Positions 50,210 through 61,639 of a stretch of DNA of 64,000 bases are shown piece after piece (positions within the stretch are counted from its first letter, which is position 1; every line of letters begins with the position of its first letter). Made by a program: the position numbers and the translations under genes. Source of the stretch: Chamaea fasciata (Eukaryota > Chordata > Aves > Passeriformes > Sylviidae). The stretch is taken from NCBI GenBank assembly GCA_029207755.1, contig JARCOQ010000016.1, positions 10,631,307 to 10,695,306 on the forward strand, written 5' to 3'. The notes under the pieces are model-generated. The model had not been told where the DNA came from. It did no database searches and saw only the letters and a list, made by a program, of their open reading frames with translations.

Positions 50210-51389
50210 CTCCCTATGCAACAGCAAGGTTTGGAGATGGGCTTCCCCTGTTAAACTGGGCAATCCCTGGGCTTCCCCTGTAAAACCGAGGCCATGGCTC
50301 ATCAGCTGGGGGAGCATGAGGAAGCTCTGCCAGCTCTCTCCCACCCAGAACACCTGTGTGATGGGATGGACAATCCAGCAGTTCCCCAGACTGGTGAGTG
50401 GAGGTGTCACTGGTTCCAAATACTCACCCCGCTGACAGGCAGGATGAGTTACACAGCTGCACAGGCTGGAGACACAAATCTGCATTTTCCCAGTGCTGGC
50501 TCAGAAGTGCAACTGTGGCCCTCATATGTGTGAACATGTAGCTGCTCTGCAGCTTTTGACACTGGGGTCAGGTGCTGGCTCTTTCTGTGATCTGCTGCCC
50601 TCAGGTAGTGCTGGCAGTGCGGGTGCACAAGGTTAGACTGCTGCTCGTTCACCTGTGGGTTTAGCAAATGGCCGTGTTCCTCAATTCATCTCCGTACATG
50701 GCACTGTCAGCACTGTTCTGCTGTGGGGCAGGATGCCAAGGGCTGTGACATGCCCCAATATCCCAGGGCAACAGTCATGATGGAGAGACTCCTGTAGACC
50801 CCAGATGAGGTACAGGAAAAACCTGAGAGACAATAATGCATTCCTTCCCCTCACAAAATACATCCTAAAGCCAAACCTGAGAACTGGAGGTGGGAAGTGA
50901 CAAAACGTGGAGCTGGAAAGAGGCGATGGCTGCTCCAGAAAACTGTGAGGAGGGAGGCTGTCAGACCCAGCCCGCTCCACCAAGGCTGGGACAGAGTTCC
51001 TGGAAGAGCATCGTGTGAGGGTGTAATTGGCCTCATCTACTAGTGCAGCTCCTGGCACCTAAACTATGAACCCTCCACGCTCCAAATTAAGTTCCTGCCT
51101 GCCCCTGCCCACGGTCTGCCACCTCTCCTCAGGATCCCAGGAGAAGCCTGCCCTAAGGAACTGTCCCGGATCCCCATAGGGCCAGAACCAAGGGACCTGT
51201 GCCCTGCTGCACGGGACTGTCCCAGGGGACCTGTTCCTTGGCAGCTGTGCAGGAGCCACGGGCAGAGTAAACTAGGGGGAGGTGGAGGGGAGCAGGCCAG
51301 AACAAGGGGCCAAGGAGCTGTGGCGCGGTGCCTTTTGCAGGGGGAATGGAGGAGGATTTGTAGGGTACAGCCAACACTGGCCCTGTTTC
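50210..51389. other. HS3ST4 proximal upstream region
   Basis: About 1.2 kb between the CR1 3' end and the CpG island. It holds a local duplication of GGGCTTCCCCTGT (about 50241 and 50270) and otherwise unique sequence. No exon, TATA box or repeat family was recognised. Confidence 0.6.
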
Positions 51390-51600
51390 TGAGGCCGTGA
51401 GCGCTGCCACGAGCGGATGCGGCACGGCGGGTGGGTCTGGGCGGCAGATGGAGCGGGCGGGCTGTGGGGCAGCCGAGGGCTGTGCCCGGCGAGCCGGGTG
51501 GGCCCCGGGGCTGCGGCAGCCGGGCCCGGCCGGGGCTCTCGGGGCTGCCGCCGCTGTCCGCGGTGCTGCCCGGCCCGGCCCGGCGCGCTCCCCGCGCTCT

Positions 51601-51618
51601 CGGCGGCGGCGGCGGCGG
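51601..51618. repeat. (CGG)6 microsatellite in HS3ST4 5' region
   Basis: Six perfect CGG triplets are followed by further G-rich sequence. If transcribed, the run would lie in the 5' UTR and could be length-polymorphic. Confidence 0.85.
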
Positions 51619-51787
51619 GGGCGGGCCGGGCCCTCCCCGCGCCGGGAACGCGCTCCCGCCTCCCACCCGGCACAAAGTTTCGCGGCAGGAACTCGGGCGG
51701 CAACAGTGCGGAGCCGGTGGCACCGGAGCGCGGCCGCGCGGAGCCCCAGCGCCCCGGTACCCGGCGGGGGCCGGCGGCGACCGTGCC

Positions 51788-51871
51788 ATGCGGGGCCCCC
51801 CCCCCACCGGCGGCGGCGGGGCGGGCGGGCAGCGGCGCCCCATGCGGCTGGGGCGGCCGGGCGGCGGCTGA
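51788..51871 (+). other. Upstream ORF 1 in HS3ST4 leader (27 codons)
   Basis: An ATG at 51788 opens a 27-codon frame rich in Gly/Pro/Arg that stops with TGA at 51869-51871, 45 bases before the HS3ST4 ATG. It has G at -3 and C at +4, a fair initiation context. It contains a ten-C run (51796-51805), so its frame depends on an exact homopolymer count. Whether it is in the mRNA depends on the unknown start site. Confidence 0.5.
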
Positions 51872-51875
51872 CACC

Positions 51876-51962
51876 ATGTGCGCCCGGTGCCCGGGGCGAG
51901 GAGCGGGGAGCAGCCATGTCCCCCCCCGCCCAGCCGGGGGTGCCGGGCGGGCGCGGCTCTAA
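51876..51962 (+). other. Upstream ORF 2, overlapping the HS3ST4 start codon out of frame
   Basis: An ATG at 51876 in the context ACACCATGT (A at -3) opens a 28-codon frame. It runs past the HS3ST4 ATG (51916) in another frame and stops with TAA at 51960-51962. The same frame is open back to an ATG at 51417, giving up to 181 codons if the transcript begins that far upstream. Overlapping upstream ORFs usually lower translation of the main ORF. That role here is inference. Confidence 0.55.
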
Positions 51963-52556
51963 GGGGCCCCCGGCGCGGAAGCTCCTCTGCATGTGCAGCC
52001 TCTCCCTGTGCCTCACCTACCTGTGCTACAGCCTGATGGGGGGCACCGGTCCCGCCGCCCTGCGCTCCCCCGCCGCGCTGCCTGGCTCGGCGGCCCCCGG
52101 GGCCCCGCGTTCCCCCACCGCCTTCCCCGCCACGGCGGCCCCGCGCTCCCCCGCCGGGCCCCCGGGCAGCCCCGGCGCCCCGGCGCCCTCGGCCGCTCCG
52201 CCGCGGGCCTCCAACGGCAGCCGGGAAGGGGCGGCGGGCACCTGGCCGCGGACGCCGCTGGCCCCCGGGGAGGTGATCACGGCGCAGAGCGGAGCCTTCG
52301 AGAGGGACCCGCAGGAGTCGAGCACCACGGACGAGGAGCTGAGCCGGGCCGGCAGCCCGGGCAGCCGCGGCGGCGGCAGCAGCACCACGCCGGACTACGG
52401 GGAGAAGCGGCTGCCGCAAGCCCTCATCATCGGGGTGAAGAAAGGGGGGACGCGGGCGCTGCTGGAGGCCATCCGAGCTCACCCCGACGTGCGGGCCGTG
52501 GGCACCGAGCCCCACTTCTTCGACAGGAACTACGAGAAGGGGCTGGAGTGGTACAG
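51916..52556 (+). CDS. HS3ST4: Heparan sulfate glucosamine 3-O-sulfotransferase 4, coding exon 1 (5' part of gene)
   Basis: This exon encodes the N-terminal 213 complete codons of a Golgi type II membrane enzyme. The family transfers sulfate from PAPS to the 3-OH of glucosamine in heparan sulfate. Seen: a short tail with GPPARK (residues 17-22), a hydrophobic anchor (about 23-42), a Pro/Ala/Gly-rich stem (43-165) with an NGS sequon at 100-102, then the sulfotransferase domain from LPQALIIGV. The PAPS 5'-phosphosulfate loop KKGGTR is at 175-180, and EPHFFDR (198-204) carries the Glu aligned with the catalytic base of 3-OST enzymes. The tail/anchor, [19 protein letters not shown] and TPDYGEK match HS3ST4 better than HS3ST2 or HS3ST3. 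The ATG at 51916 has G at -3 and places GPPARK near the N-terminus as in human HS3ST4. An in-frame ATG also exists at 51448. The exon ends in phase 2 (AG|GTGAGG), splitting the Arg of GLEWYR. The stem appears shorter than in human. The C-terminal catalytic half is outside the window. Confidence 0.94.
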
Positions 52557-52562
52557 GTGAGG
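52557..52562 (+). other. HS3ST4: HS3ST4 exon 1 splice donor
   Basis: The sequence TACAG|GTGAGG matches the vertebrate donor consensus. It falls exactly where HS3ST-family first coding exons end, within the WYR codon run. Without splicing the frame stops at once: the next in-frame codon is TGA at 52558-52560. This strongly supports the exon boundary. Confidence 0.93.
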
Positions 52563-55500
52563 GCGGGGGACTGCGGGCGCGATCCGCGGCGCTGCGGGGG
52601 AGGGAGGAACGCGTGTCCGTGCGGGGCTGAGGAAGCTCCTGTGTGGTCCCGGGGATGCCCCGTTACCCTCCGGGGGGACCCGGGGCCGAGGTGCGAGCTC
52701 CGGGAGCGCTCCGGGGACGCGGCGGGCGCGGAGCCGCAGAGCCGAGCCGGGGCCGGGGCAGGCGGAGGTCGCCGGGGACCGCGCCTGGCAGCGGCGGTGA
52801 TGGAAACCGCGCCGTTCTGGTGGGAAAGCAGGAAATCTCTAATAGCATCGCTCTCGGCTGTTCAGAGTGTGTGAGCAGACCGTAGCAGTTCAGCCGTACT
52901 TAGTGAAAAATCCGCCTAAATAGGTCGGTAATTAATAATTACTGAAATAAACAAGATCGCAAGTTATTCCAGGTGCTGCTGGGGCTGAAGGGCTGAAGGA
53001 TGCTGCCTTCACGCAAGCACAGGCTTTGCTTCACAGATGAGGTTTACTCTTTATTCAACAAGTTCCATGCCAGGAAGTTTTTTTCCATTGACACGATCTA
53101 ATTCTGTTCGTGAACAAGTCTCTAAATACTATTGTCTGATGTTGGGTAATATTTTAAAGGAATTTTATGCTACAAGTCCTGGTTATTAGAAAACACTGGA
53201 CTGCGGTGTTAAATGTGTTAACAGGTTTAGCAAACCAGTGGATTATGGTGGCTCAGCCTTTCTCTTCTCTCTCTTAAAAATTTCTGAGCAGAATGCAGCA
53301 CATCAGTAGAACTTGAAAATTCCCAGCAGCACTGTTCAAAGCAAACCGTACTGGTTCTTGATAAGAAGTGGTCTGTGGCTGAGCTGGTGAAGTTCTCATT
53401 CTGATTAGTAGGGCAGCTGCTTAGTTGCTCTGAAAATGAAGCTAAAAATGAGAGGCAGCAGGCTAGTTACTGCCTGGATTATCTGGTCACTCTTTATTAA
53501 AATAAAGTACATGGTCTGCATGTCAGGGGTATTTAAAAGTGAGAAACTCCAGGCAGTTTTCTGTGGGGATTGTGGAAGCAAAGTCTTCATAACACCTGGT
53601 GTGGCATCCACTTGGCTCTGGTGAAATGCTGTGGGATTTTCTGGAGGGATTTCAAGAAAGTGGACATCAGCGCTGAAAAAGTGAGGTTATCCCTGAGAGT
53701 TTTCAGTGTGCTGCTCTGATGGGGGGAAGAACTGAAGGACTGGCTATAGTTTTGTATTTATAGATAAAATTTCAGACACAGTATTTTATTGTACTGAATT
53801 TTCCTGGAGGAAAGGCTTCCCTTGAAAAATCAGTTTAGAAAACTGGCTGGAAGAGGATAGAAAGTGGCATATAAAAAAAGTTTGGTTTTATTCAAAACAA
53901 GCAGAAGAAGATCAAGCGCTGAATATGATGAGCAGCTGGTTTTTCATCTTTAAAGTTATGCTACTAGAAAAGGGCTAGTGAGTGGGTGTAACTCCTCTCA
54001 TGGAGTAAGAGGCGCATGCACAGGTTTTCACTTGCAGAATGCAGTTTGGTATTTTCTATCCCTGCAGCAGCTCTCTGGTGTGTGCTGCTCATTTCAAGCC
54101 CAGGAGCTCTGCTGCTCGGGCAGGAGAGGTGGGAGAACAGGTTGGGGTACCCTTGGTGTGCGAGGGTCTGGGCAGAGCAGGCGGTGGGATGGATGCTCTG
54201 GGCACAGGGTAAAGAAATGACTCTGGAGCTCTGTGCCATTGCAGCCCTGGCTGCCTGACCTACAGTTATCTTCATGTCTGCCCAGCCCAAACAGGTGCTT
54301 CTCCTCTTTCCTTCCAAGAATGTTCAGCCTTGCAGAGTCTTGTGCCTATGGCCTGTGGTCTGTGCCTCAGCAGCAGCCACAACTTCCCTGGTGCTGTACT
54401 GGTGCCAGGCTGTCTTCATGGGCTGGCTTTTAGTGCCATCAAACACAAACCGAAAGCAGAATGGGGAAACATCCCTGTTTCTTCCTGACCTTCCCTGAGA
54501 TTACCTGATGGAGTGCACCAGGGAGGCTGACAGCTCACAGCTGTGTCCCAGGTAGAGTAATTGTAGATTCTTTTCCTGTCCACAGAAATGTCAATGTTTT
54601 TTTAGCAAAGAAATAACAATTGAAGTTTTTACCAGCATCTCCTTATGGTGACTTCTGCATTACACACTGTGAGCTTTTAACACGGTCAGGTTTTTTCTTA
54701 CATAGTGGAATGAGGGAATGGCAGACCTTCAGGGTTCCTTGCTTTGTTGTTCAGTCACAAGATTATCTCCCAGTCTCGGGGAACTGGAGGAAAAGGAAAT
54801 GCCCTCTCCACCTTGGTTTCTCCACCTGTAAAATGGAGACAGCACCAGGGCATTGCCATTTCTTTGTGTGTGCTCCATGCTGCATTACCTGTGTCTTTGC
54901 TGCCTTGAGATGGGAAAGCCCTAAACCCCCTGGGTGTCTGGTCCAGGATCTCTCAGTGGCTGGAGTTGCTGCAAACACTGGGCCAGGGGACACCAGCTCT
55001 GTGCTGCTGGGTCAGGGTGGCATGTCAGGATGGCTGTTCCACACTGCCTGCTCTGGTTTTCCTGGGAACCTGTAGGGAAGGCTGAAGGTTTGTATGCACT
55101 CTCTGATGTCTTTAGCTCAGTTCATGTGGCAATTGCAAACAGAGGTCTTCCCACCCACGAACTGGTGCAAACTGGGTCAAGACTAGTTTTGGTTAGTTCC
55201 TGTAATGCTGCCAGAATTGTTTGCATGGTTGCAGTTTATGATTCTGTCTGCCCTAATGCTGGGCTGTCAGAAGGACAAGTTCCATGGTACAGCTTTCCTC
55301 AAACGATATCCAATCTTCCTCTGCTGTTCCTCTGTAAGCCATTGTCTTTAACTTGCCCCTTCTTTCCCCAGGATGTGCCATCTTTCCTGCAGGAGCTGCT
55401 GCTAATTTTTAGCCAGTGTCCAAGTGTCCTCTGCTCTCTCACGTGCCCAGGCATAGAGTGATCTCTGTGTGTCCCCCAGGGCCAGCCTGGACTGCAGGCA

Positions 55501-58500
55501 TTCGCTCTCTCCAGTGTGATGCTCATGCCTGAGTGGGCATGTCCATGCCACAAGCTATGCCCTGAGCTACCCTGCATTTGGAGAAGCACTGAGAGCCTTT
55601 CTCAGAGCACAGAAAGGATGGCAGGATGGCAGAGAGGCCTCTGAGGCCAGGGAATGGAGATTACATCCACACATGCTCATTACAAGCACAGGCACAGCAT
55701 TTGGGACATGCCTGAGTTGGATCAAGGGCACACGGTTGTGTAGGGATGCTGTGGATAATGGGAACTGCAAACTGCCTGCAGTGTCCAACACCTGGACAGG
55801 TTTGTCCCCTTGTGGTGCTGGAGGCTTTGGTTTGGTCTCAGGGAGGTGGGCAGGGCTCTGCAGGGGAGAGGTCCCAGTGGCTTTGTGTGACTGCAGGAGG
55901 AGGGGCAGGTGATCCTGTTTGGCACTGGGCAGTGGCCACACTGCCCTGCCCCGGGGCTGTGGGTGCTGCACTGAGGTCACCTGTGCAGATGCCAGTTTCT
56001 CGGGATGCTCGGATGCTGTTGGTGACTGCTCAGGGGATTTCAGGAGAGAAAAGCTGCAGGTGGCTGTGTGAAGGCAGTGGGAACTCTGAGCCTCACCATG
56101 GGGGGGCTTTGGTTGTGACTTTCTGCTGGTGCAAATGACCAGCAGAGGTGACCTCCTCACTTGGGCACCCTTGAGGTTTTCTGAGCTGAGTGGCACAGCC
56201 CAATGCTCCCAGCCACTGTCCCCAGCTGCCTGCAGGCCCAGCATGGCGAGGGGGTTCAGTTCTGTCACATTACACTTTCAAGGCTATCTTGACATCCCGC
56301 CTTTAGCAGAAAAACTGGGGATTTGTAACAGTATTTTGAAAACTTGCAGTTTTAACATGAATATGACTTCCATAACACAAAGAGAGCACCTGATAGTGGT
56401 GAGTTGAAATTGGAAGGTTTACTGATTGGAAGAGTTAAATTCTGTGTGTACATGCACATTGCTTTACTCCTTGCTTCCTCCTCAGTGGAGCCCTCATGGA
56501 GAGGCTTCAGCAATATCTGTGATTAGATCACATTCCCCTCTCTGCCCTGGGCCTCCAGTGCTGAGCACTTGGGTGTAGCTGTGTGCTAGAGTGGCCCCGC
56601 TGCAGGAGCCGTCACCATGACAGGCAGGGGAACGGCTTGCATGTCTAATGCTATTTGCACTGCCTGTCTGGGTTTTTTGGAGTGTTCTCCCGAGCAGTCA
56701 GGCCTGTGTGTTATTTGGTGAGCTGCTGCCCTCGTACAAATAATGAATAATGCCATGACAGGGAGCTCTTCTCTCAGTAATAAACACGTGCTCACGAGTC
56801 AGCGGTTCCGTGGCTCTAGAGCTGGCACTCCCGGCCACATCCCTGTGGACACTGGGTTTGTCTGTATGGGGGAGGTGGCTGCTCTGTATTGTTATTTCTG
56901 CCATGGGCTCTGCTCCCCATGGGCCACCCCACCTTCCTTCCTGTGCTGACCTGGCCAGCCCTGCATGCCCTGGGGTGATCCAACCTTGGAGCACCCGGCT
57001 TCTGCTGCCACGGCTGCTGGCAGGAATTGTGTCCAGGGATGTGTGGGGGGACCCTTCTTCAACATCCCCTAGCAGCTGTTGGGCAGCAATAGCTTGGGGC
57101 CATTTCAGCCTCATCCCACACAGTGTCAGCTTGCTGTGAGCTGTAGCTGGCTGTGAGCTGTAATTGTGTTGCTGGGTAATGCCTGTGCTGTTCTGATCAG
57201 CTCAGGGCACTCAGGAATCAAACCCTTTCCATCAGCACTGTGAGCCCGTGCTGACGGCACTGTGGGAACACCTGCAATGGGCGGGTGGACTGGGGTCTGC
57301 TGGTGCCCACAGGCACTGCTGCAGAGCCTGGGAACTGCTGTGTTTCTCTGCAAAAGGCCTTCCCAGAGTGTTGTACCCACTGCACTTCTGGTAACTTAGG
57401 GAAAGTGTATTGATTTTGTTTCTGGGCCCTGCTGTGAGTTGGCTTTTGCTGAAATGTAGTGACTCAGCTGCCTCTCTTCTCTGTGGATCCAGTGTATTGG
57501 ACTTTGCTGACACCTGGGTCGGCTCTGGGCTGGGCACTGCGAGCAGGGGTCAGGCTTTGTGCTGGTTGGTCCCGATGTTTCACCCATCTGGGGACTGATG
57601 AGAGGCCACTCCAGCAGAGGCATGGATTTTCTTCTGCATCCTGCAGCTACTGCAGTGAATCTGCTGTGTGCCGGTGCTGGGGGTCTCCTGGCTCTGCCCC
57701 TGCCTTGTGTGCTGGGCCAGGGGCACCCAGCCTGCACCCTTCCTGGGCAGCAGTTCTCTCCTTCTTTCTGCTCTGTTTTAGCTCAAGGAATGGGATGAAG
57801 GAATGGATTGTGTCTCTTTGCAGTGTTTTATCACCTGATGATGGTTATCCACATGCTGCTCAGTTGTAGCCATGGGAATGGCAGCTGCTCTCAGCACCTG
57901 CAGCCCCTGTGTGCTGCTCTGGCTCTTCCTGCAAAGAGAGTGAGAGAAGTGCCAGGGCCAACACACTGGCAGGAGGGCTCTGGAGCACCCACAGGGCTTG
58001 TCACTGCTCTGCCTCCATGTGAAATGTATTTGTGGTTGACTGAGGGCACAAAGTGCTGAGAGAAAGGTGGGATCAAGACAGGAAGGCAGCAGGGTGCTCT
58101 GTGGCCCTTGGCAGCCCCCAGGCACTGGCCCCCTCTGCCTTGGCAGGGAGGTGTCTGGCCCCGTTCCCTCAGATGGGTGGAGTGAGCAGGGCCATGTCCC
58201 AGCACCATGCCCATCTGGGGCTCTGCCCTGCTCCCACTCTGATCCCAGTGTGTGTGGGGAACAGGAGCAGCCACACAGCTCCCTTGGCAGGGTTATGGAC
58301 ACAGGGCTCAGCATACCAGCCTCATGTTGGGGACGCCTCTTCCGATGACGGTTGAAACATCCCTTGGAGCATGTAGGAAACTGGCACATGTCACCAGCCC
58401 TGAAATCATTGAACTGTTGCACTGTAGTCTCAAGAACATCCTTTCTCTAGGATTTTGCTCAATAACCCACTTTGTAAACACTCTGGTGCTTTGCTGCTAA

Positions 58501-60590
58501 CGGTTTAAGTGTTATCTGTGATGTGAAAGTTTGTGAGCTTCTCTCTCTTTGTGAGTGCAGTACTGCTTGTGCACATAAGAGTTACAGAAAACTCAAAAAT
58601 AGGCCTGGGGAAAACAGGCCCTTGGAAAAGCAAAAGGGGAAGTATTGGGTGGTCACGTTCTCAGGTTTAAATGATGCACCTGACCCCTGTTTGCTCCCTG
58701 GCTCAGCAAGGCTCACTCTGCTCTGCACCCAGCCCAGACTGGCAGGGAAGGAACAACAGCTTCTCAAAAAAAGTTATCGGCAAAGGCTTTAGATTTTCAA
58801 AGTCAAAATTCCAGCACAGATTTGTGATACCTTGTATTGACAAAGGTCAGAGTCTTTTTCTTTTCGTGGGTTTCTTTTACCTCTACTTGTCATGGGGACT
58901 CCTTTTCTCTGAGTCATTATTTCATACACTTCAGCAGAAATTTTATTGCTTTGGGGGCTGGGCTGGTTCATGTGGGACATTTCTCACTGCTCGGAGTGTG
59001 ATACACAGAGGTAATTTCTTTCAAATGATTTTTGCTTGAAGTGGTTTCAATGAATTGCAGAGGGTATGAGCATGAATGAATGGCTGAAGCATTTGTATGG
59101 AGTCCAAGTGAGGAGCCTGCAGGATCAAACTTTCCAGAGCATCCAGTGTGGATATTGTAATTTCACTGCCGTGTGCATGTGAGCAGCAGTTCGTTTTAGC
59201 TTTTTGATCCACTTCTCAATAAGTATTATTTAGGGTTGTATGAGGTTTAAATTGTTTTCCCTTGTATTTGAAAAAGTTTAAAGGAAACCCCAGATTTACA
59301 AGAGTCTTTTCAATCACAGTGAGAAATTCCTGTTTAGATCAAAGGTTGGGGGAGTGGGGCCCTGACCCTGCCAAGAGCAGCTCCTCTCCGTGGAAATGGC
59401 CAAGCTGCTGCCCAGACTCTGCTCCATGATGGCACATGGGCACTGCTCCCCACATTAGTTATTTAGGTAGCTGCAGTTTCCGAGCTGAAGGAGAGTGTTG
59501 AAAGCTGACTGTAGAAGGCTGGGGAAAAGATTCATACTTACAAAAAGGAAGAACAAAAGAGCCAAAAAACAGCCCTCAAAAAAACCCTCCAACCTTTTTT
59601 TTCAGTCTTTCATTTCCCTCCCCAGTGTCAACACACTAATTTAGTAAATGTTGCAAGGCACAGTATTTCCCCCCTTGTCATATTATACATCCAGGCATCA
59701 AGGATGGATCATAAACTTGCTCTTTATGGCTTTAACATTTCAATTGCTAGTCACATTTTATGTAAATGAAGGTATTTACCTTGACAAGCTCTCCTGTGAA
59801 GTACAGTACTTCTTTACAGAATATATTTGGCAATATAAACAGGCCAAATGCTGGGGGTGGATGCAAAATTCACAATTGATTTTTACGGCTAAGTAGGATC
59901 CTCCCAAAATATACTGGAGTTGTCTGTTCCAATCTTGTCAGTGCCTGGAGAAACTGAGGCAGGCAGACCTGGGGGAAGAGGAAACAGCAAAGGGACATCA
60001 GTTATAGCCACCGACCTACTAAACAGAACTAGCTTTGGATAAAAATAACTCCATCTGCCAGACTTTATTTTGTATTACAGAGATTGCTGTAACACATTTC
60101 AAGCCAAAATCTGATTTCCATTCCCTTCAGAGCCAGGCTGGATGGGACTTGGCCCCCTCCTTTATTAGCAGTAATCATTTTGGATCCAAGCAGAGCTGCT
60201 GTGATAGCCCAGATCCACAGTTCTCCTTTGTTTTACAGTGTATTTCCTTTCATCTTGCATTGAGATGGGTACAGTGATATGTTTAGTGTTAATGTTCATC
60301 CACATCTGCAAATGACTATTTCAGCCCCAGCTCTGCCCTTTCTGTTTTGTTCTTCATGGACACTCACACAATTAAGCTGAGCCGTGAGTGTGCTCGTGGG
60401 CAGCCAAGGTCAGCATCAGGACTGAGTGTTAAACCATGGCTGGATTGCACAGCTCCCAGCCAGGGGGGGACAAACCCACCCAGCCCGTGTGAAGCCAACA
60501 TGGGGTGTGTACCAGCCCCAGAGGCTTTGAGGCCCCTCCAGGTGCTTCTGTGCCCTGGGAGGCTCAGCTGCTGCCCAGCCCTGAGCCCCA

Positions 60591-60616
60591 GAGTAGGGAG
60601 GTGACCCTCCCTACTC
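60591..60616. repeat. Perfect 11-bp inverted repeat with 4-nt loop
   Basis: GAGTAGGGAGG, loop TGAC, CCTCCCTACTC. A stable hairpin in HS3ST4 intron 1. The stem is too short for a microRNA precursor. Confidence 0.85.
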
Positions 60617-61639
60617 AGCCCTGGGTGGAAGGTGCTGCCTCATCTGTGCAGGTGACAAACTGTCAATTACTGGGCTCTGCTCCTGTTTGTTCAACAACAA
60701 ACTGACCGTTTTCCATCCAAAGTGCTGACTCAAGAAATGCTGGTGGCAGACCATGCATCCTAAACTTGCTGCTGGAGGTCTTTAACTGGCTGTTGGTTCA
60801 TCCCTCCTTGGTCTGTTCCCCAGGGAGTGCCAGCATCGGTCCCACAGTGCCACTCCCCTGCACTGTCAGCACTCACAACTTCCAAGCTCATTTTAGGGCC
60901 CTCTGTTTGTACGCTTTTAATTCCTGAATTGCCAGTCACCACCTCTGCTTCATGCTCTGTGGCACTGGGGCCTGCAGAGCTGTGCACTGAGGGACAGTGA
61001 TATGTCAGGAAAGGGCTCTGGGTACCCTAGGAAAGGGCTCTGCCTCTTCTACATGAACTGTTCCCCTTGCACAGAAAGGTAAATGCACCGTCAGGTGTGA
61101 ACTAGAGGGGCTCAGGAGCACCAGGCCATGGGGATGGTGATTTTGCAGGATGAGGGAGGATATTGGGGCTGTGGGTGGTGCTGGTGCTGAGCTGTGCCAC
61201 AGAAAAAGAGGACATTACATCTGCCCAGGGCCTGGCCATGAAGGGACTGCACCCAGCAGTGTTCCTGCTCTCAGTCTCTGTTTATGGCTGCCCCAGAGAA
61301 ATGGGTATTGGCCAAATGAGCACAACCCAGGGCACCCAGGAACTGCTGCAGTCACTGTTGTAACCGTGTGTGTGACCCCCCAGGAGCTGGGTCTGGTCGG
61401 GCAAACCCCAAAGGGGCTGTGCAGTGTGGAGGGGCAGAGACCCCAGGGCTGCACAGCCCCTGAGATGGGGCAGCTGTTGTTTGGGCTGCTCATCCTGCAC
61501 TGCCAAGGTGGGGAAGAGGCTGCAGCAGCTCTGTTGCTGGGTCTGCTGCACACGCCGGGATCTGGAATGATAACGGCTCCTTACTCAGCTCAAAATCATC
61601 TAGAACCTCCCAAAAAAATCGAAATAGTATGGAAAAATG

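Larger units (their letters stand above)
51390..52830 (+). promoter_or_regulatory. HS3ST4: CpG island covering HS3ST4 promoter, 5' UTR and exon 1
   Basis: CpG density and GC content rise sharply at about 51390 and fall back at about 52830. The island contains a (CGG)6 run at 51601-51618 directly followed by an Sp1-type GC box (GGGGGCGGGCC, about 51617-51627). I see no convincing TATA box, which suggests a dispersed TATA-less promoter. The transcription start cannot be fixed from sequence. It should lie upstream of 51916 and probably between about 51400 and 51850. Confidence 0.8.

Noticed and set aside
51064..52515. 483-codon minus-strand open frame, the longest in the window
   Set aside because: It lies antisense to HS3ST4 exon 1 and the CpG island. 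Its Arg/Gly/Pro/Ala composition is what very GC-rich DNA gives on the opposite strand, and it has no recognisable domain.
52593..52874. Open frames just after the exon 1 donor as coding continuation
   Set aside because: The HS3ST4 frame stops at once after the donor, and family exon structure places the junction there. Downstream frames are CpG-island chance.
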